From JAHJQQ01 sp963737555 (GTDB lineage Bacteria > Pseudomonadota > Gammaproteobacteria > Thiohalobacterales > Thiohalobacteraceae): a stretch of 64,000 nucleotides of DNA. The notes under the pieces were generated by a model. It had not been told where the DNA came from. It ran no database searches and was given only the letters and a program-made list of their open reading frames with translations. Location of the stretch: positions 186,001 through 250,000 of the forward strand of contig CAVTTB010000005.1 of NCBI GenBank assembly GCA_963737555.1, read 5' to 3'. Positions 52,572 through 61,558 of this stretch are shown piece after piece. Positions within the stretch are counted from its first letter, which is position 1. The number at the start of each line of letters is the position of its first letter. The translations under genes were made by a program, and so were the position numbers.

Positions 52572-52781
52572 TCATTGCGCGTGTTTTGCGCGCAGGCGGA
52601 ACTGATTCTGCTCGGCGTGATAGACGAAGCCCGCCGCCGCCAGACGTTTCTCCAACGCGTCGCGGTCGATGTCGAGACTGCGCACCAGATCGTCGAGATC
52701 CACATAGTCGTTGCGCAGCTTCGTGTTGATGATGCTGTAGAGCAGAGTCGGGTCCATGTGGCGGTAGTTCGACAAGTTCAT
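52572..52781 (-). CDS. DUF4250-like small protein
   Basis: 69 residues: MNLSNYRHMDPTLLYSIINT, KLRNDYVDLDDLVRSLDID, ALEKRLAAAGFVYHAEQNQF. This matches the DUF4250 pattern of a short helical protein. GAGGAG precedes ATG 52781. It lies 9 bases after the DUF2061 gene and is probably cotranscribed with it. Confidence 0.7.
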   Translation of the reverse strand: MNLSNYRHMDPTLLYSIINTKLRNDYVDLDDLVRSLDIDRDALEKRLAAAGFVYHAEQNQFRLRAKHAQ

Positions 52782-52790
52782 GGTGTCTCC

Positions 52791-53033
52791 TCAATGCAGG
52801 GCAGCGAACGTGCCGGGCGGGCCGTGATGTTGGCCGTTACGCTGGCCGTTACGCTGGCCGATACGGGACCATATTTTCTCATGGAAATAGTAGGCGACGG
52901 TATTCACCGCCGGCTCCACCAGCGCGACTGCGCCGCCGACGACCACATCCCCCGTGAGGGCGTAGGCCACACCGAACGCGACCGTAAAATGGGTGGCGGC
53001 GAAACTGAGGGTCTTGATTGTGTTTCGGGCCAT
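52791..53033 (-). CDS. DUF2061-like membrane protein
   Basis: 80 residues: RNTIKTLSFAATHFTVAFGV, AYALTGDVVVGGAVALVEPA and VNTVAYYFHEKIWSRIG fit DUF2061 (two short hydrophobic helices). The tail contains QRNG twice, caused by a 12-base in-frame tandem repeat (52832-52843 and 52844-52855). AGGAG precedes ATG 53033. Confidence 0.75.
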   Translation of the reverse strand: MARNTIKTLSFAATHFTVAFGVAYALTGDVVVGGAVALVEPAVNTVAYYFHEKIWSRIGQRNGQRNGQHHGPPGTFAALH

Positions 53034-53178
53034 GGCGGTTCTCCTGTTTGCGTGTCCTGTTGTCTTGATGACTAGAATACGCAGCGACCGTCCGTCGTAA
53101 AGGCAATTTGTTTATAGTATAGAGGCCGGTTCCATAACAGCGCGGACAGCTATGAGGCCGTGATCTGCGCCAAACGGA

Positions 53179-54310
53179 TCAGACAAATCCATCAAAGTGC
53201 GCGGCCTGCACCTTGCCGGCCACCGCCTTGCCCAAGGCCTGCAACTCGGCGATGTGCGCCACCGAGTCGAGCGCCTGAACCGCCTTCGGTTCGATATTCT
53301 TCAGTCCCAATGCGTCCAGCCCGCTGCGCGAGAGTTCCGCGTTATAGCGGACATAGGTGAACAGCTTCGGCTGCGCCGGACCCTGGCCGCCGATCAGATC
53401 GCCGACTTCGCGGTCCAGCGGATCGCCGGCGAGACACTTGCCGAACACGCGGCACAGCAGATCCTGTTCGTTGAGGCTGGCGAGCATCAGCGCCGAGGGG
53501 ATCGAACCGGCGTTGTACAGCAGGTTCATCTTGTCGGGTTCGAGATTCAGATTGGCATCCGGACTGGTGCCGGTGCCGATCGACACCACCAGCATCTGCT
53601 CGTTCGCCGCTGGGCCAACGTACCGCATAGGGTTCGACCGTGGCCATCAGAAACGCCTGGAACGCGGGGTTGTTGTAGGGCGTGATGCCGCCATCGACGA
53701 AGACGAACTCGTGCGTGCCGATTTTCACGACCTCCGGCGGGAAATACACCGGCGCGGCGGTGCTGGCGCGCACCAGTTGCCACAGTGGCAGATCGAGATT
53801 GCAGTTGTCGCGCGGACTGCCGTCCGGACGCGCGCGCCGGTTGTAGCGCGCGCCGGGATTGTTCGACACCGGCCAGGGCGAATCGGTGCTGGCATTGCGC
53901 ATCACCATCATCAGCACGGTCTTCAACTTGTCGCTGCCGAGCGTCGTGTCCTTGCCGAACACGGACTGCATGCGTTCGGCCAGTTTGTCGTCTTCGTAGC
54001 GGTAGCGCAGCCGTTTCAGCACGCTCGCCTTGTCGAACATCTCCGCGCCGCTTTGTACGTAGAACGCGCGGATCTCGTCGACCTTCATGCCGAGCGCAAT
54101 GCTCGCGGCGATGATCGCGCCGGTGCTGGTGCCGGCGACGAAATCGAAATAGTCCGCCAGCACGAAATCGTCACCGCGTCCGAGCCGTTCACGCAGCAGC
54201 GTCTCGATTTTCGCCAGCACTTCCACGGTCATCATGCCGCGGATGCCGCCGCCGTCCAGGGTGAGAATCTTCTTCGGGCCGGGGCTGTTGATCCTGTCTG
54301 CTGCGGTCAT
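53179..54310 (-). CDS. Patatin-like phospholipase, one frame change
   Basis: About 377 residues. Oxyanion loop DGGGIRG (residues 19-25), nucleophile elbow GTSTG with Ser62, and the catalytic Asp in VFVDGGI (Asp206) complete the patatin dyad. The frame shifts near 53615 (WPSG then NEQMLVVSIGTG) and runs to a stop at 53179. Patatins hydrolyse lipid acyl chains; some (CapV/CapE) are membrane-destroying effectors of nucleotide-signalling defence. No signal peptide, so cytoplasmic, as in those effectors. Upstream on the same strand are TPR/SLOG-like and TIR genes, separated by a dispersed repeat. Confidence 0.85.
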
Positions 54311-54329
54311 GGTCGTCTCCAGTCGAGAT

Positions 54330-54475
54330 GTAGGATGGGCTTACCCTGAAGGGCACAAGAGCGCTTCTGCGTAACCCACCCAGCATTGCGTAGCAATACT
54401 ACACATTTTTTAATGAGTGCCTGACGGCACGGGTGGTGGGTTACGGCACAAACTGCGTGCCTTACCCACTCTACA
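54330..54475. repeat. Dispersed GGTGGGTT/AACCCACC inverted repeat, copy 2
   Basis: GTAGGATGGGCTTACCCTGA at the left, GCGTAACCCACCC in the middle, and a further GGTGGGTTACGGCAC...CTTACCCACTCTAC at the right: related to the element at 22751. It fills the gap between the patatin gene and the TPR/SLOG-like gene. Confidence 0.7.
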
Positions 54476-54532
54476 TCGATCGCTGCGGTCATAATCGCCT
54501 CCAGTGCATCCGTTAACTGAAATCGTCGCGCG

Positions 54533-56468
54533 TCACCACAGCGTGCGGGTATCCAGGACATACGCCAATCCGGAGTACTTGCGCACGGTCTCCACCATGT
54601 GCTGCGTGCCGCCCGCACCTTCACCGCTTTGGCCATCCCACAGACCGATGAAGCGCACGCGCTCCGGGCCGTGGCTCAAGGCCGTGTAGAGCTGCCAGAG
54701 ATTGTTGCGTTCGTAGGGATCGACGCCGTCGGGAACCGGGCCGAGTTCTTCCGGTTGAATGAGCAGCGGTCGCGCGGGCCTTGAGCTGGTAATAGCGTTC
54801 CACCCACTGCGGGCCGGCGAAGGCGACGGAGGCCGCGAGAAACGCCGGCTCGTCATATTGAATGTGCAGCTGCACGTGCAGGCCGCGCGCCAGACAGGCC
54901 TCAGCGAACAATGTGTCGCCGCCACACGCACCGCCGCACAACGCGAGATCGCCCGGGCCTGCGCCGAGTTCATCCAGCTTCGCGGCGATGGCCTGCGCCG
55001 CGATCGCTTCCTGTTGCGGCGGAAAACGCGGCGGCGTACGCCCGGGCTTGTCGAGCATGTGGCCACTGAACAGCAGCACCTGACGCGGACGGAACGGCGG
55101 TTCGAGCCGGGCGATTTCGCGTTCGATGACCTCCAGCGCACGCGCCACCACCTCGGGACGGAATTCCAGATCCTTCAACAACAGCAATTGCTGGCGCGTC
55201 GAATCGAGCGCGAACCAGTCTTCGCCGGCGGCGGCGGCCGCGTTGGCGTATTCGCGCGCGACCGTGTCCGCATCGGACAGCAGCACGTTGAGATCCGCAT
55301 AGCTGGCGCGCGCCCAGTAATCCTTGGGCGTGCGTTCCATCGCGGCAAGACAGGCCCAGATCACGCCGCCTTCAAGATTCTGCAAGCTCGCCGGGTTCTT
55401 GAGTTCGCCGCCGAGATGGCGTTGCAGATGGCGCAAGGTCACGGCGTTGATGCCGGAATAGAAATGATCGGCATCCTGAATGAACGCATTCATGTACGGC
55501 TCGATGGCCTCGATCAGCAACGCGAGTTCGGCACTCGCGAGCGCGCGCATCTCAGTGGATGATTTGCCAGGCGACCGCCAGCGCGACACCCATTCCTCTT
55601 TTTCGACGCGACCCAACAGCGCCCAGCTCTCGGGATCGTCCGGGTGCGCTTCGAGCAACGCCTTGACGTGTTCGCGCGCCTGTTCGGGACGACCGAGGCG
55701 GCCGAGCAGAATGCCTTTTTGCCGATTGCTTTCGAGATCATTTTGATCGAGTGCCAGCGCCGCTTCGTATTCATCCAAGGCGAGACGAAACTGGCCGAGC
55801 TTCATCAGCGCCTTGCCCGCCAGGCGATGGGCCTCCAGGTGCAGCGCCCAGGTCGGCGTCTCGTCCGCCAGCACCCGAATATCGCCGGGACGGTTTTTGA
55901 GACGCGCCACTTCGACACGCCGACACCACTGCTGCAAGGATTCATTGAACTCGTTGCGACCTTCGACCAGCAGGCGCTTCCAGTCCGGTTCAGGCAGATC
56001 CGGCAATAGATGATAGACCGGACTTATCTTGTAACCGTGCCAGCGCGCCATGGTCGCCTGCGCCATGTCGCCGAGCGCGCGACGGTCCGCATCGAGACAG
56101 GCCGGGTCCGGCGCGCCGTCCTTGAGGTGATAACGCAAGGTGCGATCCGTGTAGACATCGAACGGCATGCGTTCACGCGCTGTGGAGGCGATCTGGATCA
56201 CACCGCGCGCGCGCAGCGCATGGCGCACACCCAACTCATACCAGACGTTCGGGTTGTCCAGCGTGAGATCGGCCACCACCAGATCCGCCAGCAGCAGTTC
56301 CTGAAACATGTCGGTGCGGATGCTGCCGGCCGAAAGTTCCTGATCGGCGCGCATGACCTGATAGCCCGCCGCACTCAGTCCCGGTTCGATGAGTTCGGCA
56401 AAGATGCGATCGAAATCGATGTCGTTCTTGATGCCGAAGGGCATGGCGACGAAGACGTGGAGCTTCAT
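54533..56468 (-). CDS. TPR protein with deoxyribosyltransferase-like N terminus and SLOG-like C terminus, one frame change
   Basis: About 645 residues. Residues 1-95 (HVFVAMPFGIKNDIDFDRIF, ADLVVADLTLDNPNVWYELG) resemble the nucleoside deoxyribosyltransferase/TIR-like domain of predicted sensor proteins. Residues about 215-290 are TPR-like (GQFRLALDEYEAALALDQND; HPDDPESWALLGRV), in a region resembling the TRAFs-binding domain. The C-terminal part has a Rossmann-type, SLOG-like core: VLLFSGHMLD, LALCGGACGGDTLFAEACLA. The frame shifts near 54780 and ends with GLWDGQSGEGAGGTQHMVE. Such architectures occur in nucleotide-centred conflict systems; domain names are from memory of families and should be checked. 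Confidence 0.65.
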
Positions 56469-56504
56469 GACGCGTCCGCTCCCGTGGCTTCATGTGCAGA
56501 GTGG

Positions 56505-57907
56505 TCAATAGTTGGCAAGCGCGGCTTCCTGTTGCACGAACGTGCGGAACACGGACGTCGTGCTCTGCTCGAAGGGAAAGCGATCGCCGGGTCTTTCCGC
56601 AACCTTATAGGTCTGCGTGATCTTTTTGTTCGCCTTGCAATCGTATACCGAGAACACCGGGTCGCGCGTCAAGGCATAGCCATAGCCCGAGCTGACGTAC
56701 TCCGCGCCTTTGACAAATCCGGCGATCACCAGGTCGGAGCGCCGACTGCTGCACAAGGCTTGATGCTTGACCCTGATCCTTCAGCAGGCGGTAGTACTCC
56801 TGCTGATCCGGATAATAATATTCAAAGCGCACGGGAGCGCTGATCGCCTCGTCGACGACCGCCGTCATCATGCGCGACAAGCGGGTTGAATATTCTTGGG
56901 TGCGCGCCGTCGAGGCCACGCCATTGTCGTTGGGCATGGCCCAGACCACGGCGAGGACGGTCAGTGGTGCAGCGGGTTTGACCGCGGCTCTGCGCCGGTT
57001 CCGCCTTCGCGACCGTTTCCGGTGTTTGCGCCGGCCGTGCAACGGAAGCGGCTGGCTTCACAACCACCGGCGCGGCCTGTTTAACGACAGGGCTGACTTG
57101 TTTCGATGGTTCGGGTTTGGACGACTCGGGTTTGGGCGGCGCGGGTGTCGGCGCAGGCGCGGCGGGCTTTGCAATCTCCGCCACGTCAGACGGCTGACTG
57201 GGTGTTGTCTGCGCGGGCTTGGTATCGGTTGGCTCGATGCTTGGGCTAACGTGTTTGGGTTGCGCTGATGGCGGCGCGGGGCTTACCGCGATCAACGGCG
57301 GCGAGGGTTCAGGCTGCTGATCTACCGCAATCGGAGGCGTCCAGTCGGTTTGAGCGTCGCGCAGAAAATAAAATGCGCCACCCGCAATCACTAACACACA
57401 CAGGGCGATGAATGCCCACCATCCGGTATGGCGTGTACGCATTTCGGCTTGAGGTTCGGTATCGGCCGTGCCGTGCGCCGTGACGCTCGCGGCTTGACTG
57501 CTTGCCGATGTCGACTGCGGCGGCACGACGGCACTGATGGCACTGACCAAACGCTGAAAACCCAGATGCGCGGGTTCACCGTCCCATCCCGACAGCGATG
57601 CCGCCTGTACCTGCCGGAACACCAGCGGGATCACCGCTTCATCCAGCAACACCGGGATCAACCGACCCTTGTCCAGGGCCTCGCCCGCCTCTGCACGCAC
57701 CCAGCGGGATTCCACGGAATGTATCGACCACAACACGATCACGCATTTCGCGGCCGACAATTCGGCTTCGATCACCGTATCGAAGACCTTGCCCGGCAGA
57801 ATGCTGCGGTCCCACCACACACTCCAACCGTAGCAACTCAAGGCGCGCGCAAGCTCGTTGGCCCGCGCCACATCCTCACTGGCATAGCTCAGAAAGATAT
57901 CGCTCAT
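56505..57907 (-). CDS. Membrane-anchored TIR-domain protein, two frame changes
   Basis: Residues 1-130 are a TIR domain: SDIFLSYASEDVARANELA, GWSVWWDRSILPGK, and SRWVRAEAGEAL with Glu73 at the NADase position. One membrane helix (WWAFIALCVLVIAGGAFYFL, residues 163-183) is followed by about 130 Pro/Ala/Lys-rich residues and a C-terminal domain of about 130 residues (VWAMPNDNGVASTARTQEYS; FEYYYPDQQEYYRLL; SDLVIAGFVKGAEYVSSGYG). Frame changes lie near 56980-57000 and 56760; joined, the gene ends at 56505. With a cytoplasmic N terminus, the C-terminal domain would be periplasmic. ATG 57907 overlaps the previous gene's stop by 4 bases, and the TPR/SLOG-like gene follows 36 bases later. Confidence 0.8.
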
Positions 57908-58164
57908 AGCATCTTCGTCCCTGGGCCGCCATCCGCGGCGGCGTGTGTCCGTGTTGCTATTTGTCCCGCGTCAGGTGCCTGCGGCGCGTCGAGATCGATG
58001 CCCAGTTCCTCGGCCACGGCGAGCCAATAGGGTTCCGCCGCGCAGGAACAGCAATCGCACCAGACCGGGACATTCTCGTGCATGCTGATGGGCTTCTTGT
58101 CCATTCCGGCAGCGGGCTGCGCCTGCTCGTCACGTCCGTCGGCATTTATCTGGAAGTCAGTCAT
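57904..58164 (-). CDS. Small cysteine-cluster protein upstream of the TIR gene
   Basis: 86 residues, soluble. The centre VWCDCCSCAAEPYW has four closely spaced cysteines, suitable for metal binding. GGAGG precedes ATG 58164, and the stop overlaps the TIR start (ATGA), so the two genes are translationally coupled. I do not recognise the family. Confidence 0.65.
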   Translation of the reverse strand: MTDFQINADGRDEQAQPAAGMDKKPISMHENVPVWCDCCSCAAEPYWLAVAEELGIDLDAPQAPDAGQIATRTHAAADGGPGTKML

Positions 58165-58284
58165 GAGTCGGCCCTCCTTTCAAGTGTTCGTATGCACTAC
58201 ATAGCATGTATATATGTATAGCAAGAGTTGCGTGGTTCGTGGGCTGGTCTGCGACGCACCAGCCCACGGTGCTGATGGAACGGG

Positions 58285-58854
58285 TCAGTAGCCCAACTCC
58301 GATTCCTTGTAGCCGGACTCGGCCATTTCCTTGAACTCTTTGACGATGTCGACCGAGGGTATCACCTTGGCGAGGCTGCCCAGGATGGCGTTGAGCTTCT
58401 GGAGCAGCCATTCCATCCAGCCGCCCTTCTTCTTTTTCAGCTCCCGCTGCTGCGCAGTCACCGGCTGCATCACAATGACCTCCTCGATCGGCGGCGCCTG
58501 CATCACCTGCTGGTAGGTGTGATAGAAGCTGGTCAGCTTCATGCGCAACTGGATGCCCGTGAGGCCGAAGAACTCCAGACGGCGCTCCAACTCCTCGTCG
58601 TCGAAATGCAACGACGGCGGCAGCGGACGCCGCAGCTCCACGGCCGTGGACTCGCGCAGAATGGCAATCGCATCCTGGATCGCATCGCGGACGGCGCCCC
58701 ATGATTCAACGAAGGCACCGTGCATATACTCCGGGAGCAGATAGCTTCTGTGATCCACAAACAGCCGCAACACCTGCTCCGAATCGGCGAGAAATCTCGC
58801 CAGGCTTTCTCTGTCGTTCTGATAATACGTTCCACCACCCATCACTGTAGCCAT
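58285..58854 (-). CDS. Hypothetical protein
   Basis: 189 residues, mostly helical, no signal peptide. Notable parts: VMGGGTYYQNDRESLARFLA, HFDDEELERRLEFFGLTGIQ, a basic stretch ELKKKKGGWMEWLLQKLNAI and the ending ESGYKESELGY. The amphipathic WMEWLLQKLNAILGSLAKVI could touch a membrane. AGGAGA precedes ATG 58854. It is 120 bases upstream of the small cysteine protein on the same strand. Not recognised. Confidence 0.6.
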   Translation of the reverse strand: MATVMGGGTYYQNDRESLARFLADSEQVLRLFVDHRSYLLPEYMHGAFVESWGAVRDAIQDAIAILRESTAVELRRPLPPSLHFDDEELERRLEFFGLTGIQLRMKLTSFYHTYQQVMQAPPIEEVIVMQPVTAQQRELKKKKGGWMEWLLQKLNAILGSLAKVIPSVDIVKEFKEMAESGYKESELGY

Positions 58855-58969
58855 CGCTGCTTTCTCCTATCCATAGGTCGTGTTCTGAGTTGGCGCCGTT
58901 CGCGCCAAGCCGTAGCCTTGACTGCAACGTTCTGCAAAATCTCATGCGGCCTCCTGCCCGCGCTCCTTT

Positions 58970-60244
58970 TCAACTGTCTTGTGTAACCTTCAGCTCATCT
59001 TCCATTTCAATGCATCGATTGAGATAAACCTTTTCGAGTTTAACGTTGGTGATGAATGCAGAGTAGGCCATCATGGCAGCAAGGCGCCTCAGATCAGCCG
59101 CCCACTGCGGCATATAGGCGGGCGGCGCAAGCCAGCCGCTTTCAAATACTGGATCCAAGCGCAAGGCATCGGCCAGCGTAAGTCGGCCGGCAAAAAGGTT
59201 ACGCACCAAGCCGGGCCGATTGTCCCGAATCGCCACGCGCAAGAAGGTATGAACTTCTAACAGCCCCTGCAGATATACCGCATCTTTTGTAAACACGACG
59301 CCACCCTTTACAGCGCCACCTCTGAATATACGTTGCGCAGATCGGACCGACTCTTCTTCAGACTGACCCTCGTGCAGGAAATATTTAAAAAGTTCGATGA
59401 AGTCCGCACCATCCAGCGCCATCTTCACGGCAATGACGCGCAGAGCCACTCTTCTCAACCGGGTTATATCGATTGAGTTGGTGATGAGCTCAGCGAGCAC
59501 AGCGATCCCTTCCTGCGTGCGGGTAGTGCGTGGCGCGCCCAGACCCAAGGATTTCAAGTTGACCTGTTTTCTACCATTTAATTGCGTGGCCGTATGCACA
59601 AAGGCTTCGTGATTCAAGAGCTGATCTTTGTCGAGTTGAGAGAAGACAGCACCGCCTCTGATACGGATACGTGAAGCACTCGCCAATGCTTTCGATGACA
59701 TATCCGGATCCAATACAACTTCAACCGTATCGTGCTCGAAAAATGCATCCACTTCGGTTTTCAGCAAGGCCGCGAAGTCGGGAGCCGAGATATCCGTTTC
59801 GGTGGGTTGGATATGCGGATTGCCCAGCAGGTTGTCAGTCACCTCTAAAAAGAATTTGGCCCCGTCTACTGCGCTGAGGCCTTGCAACTTGTAGACAGTA
59901 TCCGGACGACCGTAGATGTTTGATGCATATCGAGTAAATTCAGGCGTGCCCACATTCATCAACATGCGGCCGGCATACGCATAACTCAGCGCCGTCTCTG
60001 CCAAGAACTTTTCAACCGGGTCGTCCTGATTACATTTTTGGACGATAGCGTCTAATTCTTTGACACTGTCATTTACATCCGGCGGCTGTATGTTTATTTC
60101 AGGCAACTGAGGATTATTTTTCCGCCAGCCTTCGAGGAACTTGACTTCAGCCTCAGCGGGCCAGGCCAACGCATTAAGCACTTTTATTTTTTTAGCCGCC
60201 TGCACCAGCGCACTGTCTAACGTTTGAATCTTATGCGTATCCAT
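58970..60244 (-). CDS. DUF1704 (QEGLA-motif) metallopeptidase-like protein
   Basis: 424 residues. The zinc site HEAFVH (His212, Glu213, His217) and the QEGLA-type motif TRTQEGIAVLAE (Glu245) define the DUF1704 family, whose animal relatives include a tubulin-tyrosine carboxypeptidase. Bacterial members are annotated as QEGLA-motif proteins of unknown substrate. Less GC-rich than its neighbours. ATG 60244. It shares direction with the TIR/patatin block, but 115 bases separate it from the next gene. Confidence 0.8.
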   Translation of the reverse strand: MDTHKIQTLDSALVQAAKKIKVLNALAWPAEAEVKFLEGWRKNNPQLPEINIQPPDVNDSVKELDAIVQKCNQDDPVEKFLAETALSYAYAGRMLMNVGTPEFTRYASNIYGRPDTVYKLQGLSAVDGAKFFLEVTDNLLGNPHIQPTETDISAPDFAALLKTEVDAFFEHDTVEVVLDPDMSSKALASASRIRIRGGAVFSQLDKDQLLNHEAFVHTATQLNGRKQVNLKSLGLGAPRTTRTQEGIAVLAELITNSIDITRLRRVALRVIAVKMALDGADFIELFKYFLHEGQSEEESVRSAQRIFRGGAVKGGVVFTKDAVYLQGLLEVHTFLRVAIRDNRPGLVRNLFAGRLTLADALRLDPVFESGWLAPPAYMPQWAADLRRLAAMMAYSAFITNVKLEKVYLNRCIEMEDELKVTQDS

Positions 60245-60267
60245 AGTCGCGCCTATAGGAAATATAT

Positions 60268-60813
60268 TCAGGTTACTACGAAGGATCTGGCGATCTCGAG
60301 TTTAACCAAGGCATCGAGAATCAGAATGATTTCTGCTACTCCAAGACCTGCCCACCCCGGGTGATCGAAATAACGGCCGTAGTTGTCCAGCGCCATCACG
60401 GCTTTGTGCGCGCCTTCGCGCGGCGCGCCATCCGTCTTGCCCATCATGATGTCCGCGCCGGACATCAGCTCTCCGATCACAATATGCAGCATGGCGTCGG
60501 CGCCCGGTTCCAGTTTGCATTGAGCGATGATCGTGCCGACTTCTTGTGCCGTCTTTTCCCCGAGCGCCTTGTACTCGGCGGCGGACAGTTCACCCGCATG
60601 GATGGCAGGCAGCTTTTCCGCAAAGGCCGCGCGCAGCGTGTCCATGCCACTGCGCAGCGGCGCATCGGTTGGCCATTGTTTGCCGTGATCGAGCGCGAGC
60701 GTCGCCGTGCCGTGACCGGCGTGCGCGTCATGGGCCGTCTCGGCATACGCAGGATTGGACATCGCAATGAAGCTACTGAGCAGCGCGGCATGCGCATATG
60801 AAACTGATCGCAT
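60268..60813 (-). CDS. Exported hypothetical protein
   Basis: 181 residues from ATG 60813, with AAGGAGG nine bases upstream. The N terminus YAHAALLSSFIAMSNPAYAE is a signal peptide, so periplasmic. The mature start DAHAGHGTATLALDHGKQW has several histidines and may bind metal. The rest is helical with EPGADAMLHIVIGELMSGAD and ALDNYGRYFDHPGWAGLG. The pattern is familiar from conserved periplasmic proteins of proteobacteria, but I cannot name a function. Confidence 0.7.
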   Translation of the reverse strand: MRSVSYAHAALLSSFIAMSNPAYAETAHDAHAGHGTATLALDHGKQWPTDAPLRSGMDTLRAAFAEKLPAIHAGELSAAEYKALGEKTAQEVGTIIAQCKLEPGADAMLHIVIGELMSGADIMMGKTDGAPREGAHKAVMALDNYGRYFDHPGWAGLGVAEIILILDALVKLEIARSFVVT

Positions 60814-60895
60814 AGTGTGATCCCTCCTTAACGGGAATTTCCCGACGAGTGTATGTGGACAACCCTGGTTTAAGCCAGCCGTTATTGATGCACGG

Positions 60896-61452
60896 CTACC
60901 GGTCCGCAATCATTCCTTCCATGGCGCGAATCCGATGGGCCGTTTCTTGCCTCGGCTCCGGTGGTTTCATCAATTCGCGGATCGCGTCGAACACCATTTT
61001 GAACTGCGCATCGTATTTGCTTTCGAGCGCCGCGAGCTTGCGCGCCAACTCCACATTCGAGGTCAGCAACTGCCGCAAGCGGACGAAGGTGCGCATGATC
61101 TCGATGTTGACCTGCACCGCTCGGGCGCTGCGTAGCACGCTGGAGAGCATGGCGACGCCTTGCTCGGTGAAGGCATAGGGCAGAGTATCGCCGGGCGCCG
61201 CCCCAACTTGAAGTCACAAATTGTGACTTCAAGTTTGCAACCTCCTGTTTTGTAAGCTGGAAGATAAAATCATCCGGGAACCGTTCGGCATTGCGCTTGA
61301 CCGCCTGGATAAGCACTTTCGTCTCGACTCCGTAAAGCGCTGCAAGATCATGGCTGAGCATCACCTTCTGCCCGCGCAGCCACAGGATCGATTCGGTGAT
61401 GCGTTCGAGGGGAACAACGGAATTCGTCGGGAACAGGGTTCTTGGTAGCCAT
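60896..61452 (-). CDS. ORF6N-domain protein, two frame changes
   Basis: Corrected, it starts at ATG 61452 (AAGGAG eight bases upstream) and reads ITESILWLRGQKVMLSHDLA, ALYGVETKVLIQAVKRN, FQLTKQEV, then YAFTEQGVAMLSSVLRS and RAVQVNIEIMRTFVRLRQLL. This is an ORF6N DNA-binding domain with a helical C terminus, a type common in phage and mobile elements. Frame changes lie at the G run 61429-61431 and near 61193-61195, both homopolymer-like. It could regulate neighbouring genes; no direct evidence. Confidence 0.72.
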
Positions 61453-61558
61453 CCTTGGTCTCCTTTGCGGTCATCCTGACCGGAATAAAGACGAAATTCA
61501 CAATAGCACCGGCCGACACATCATGTCATGGTGGATTGCCTGAAGCCGATTGGTGCGC

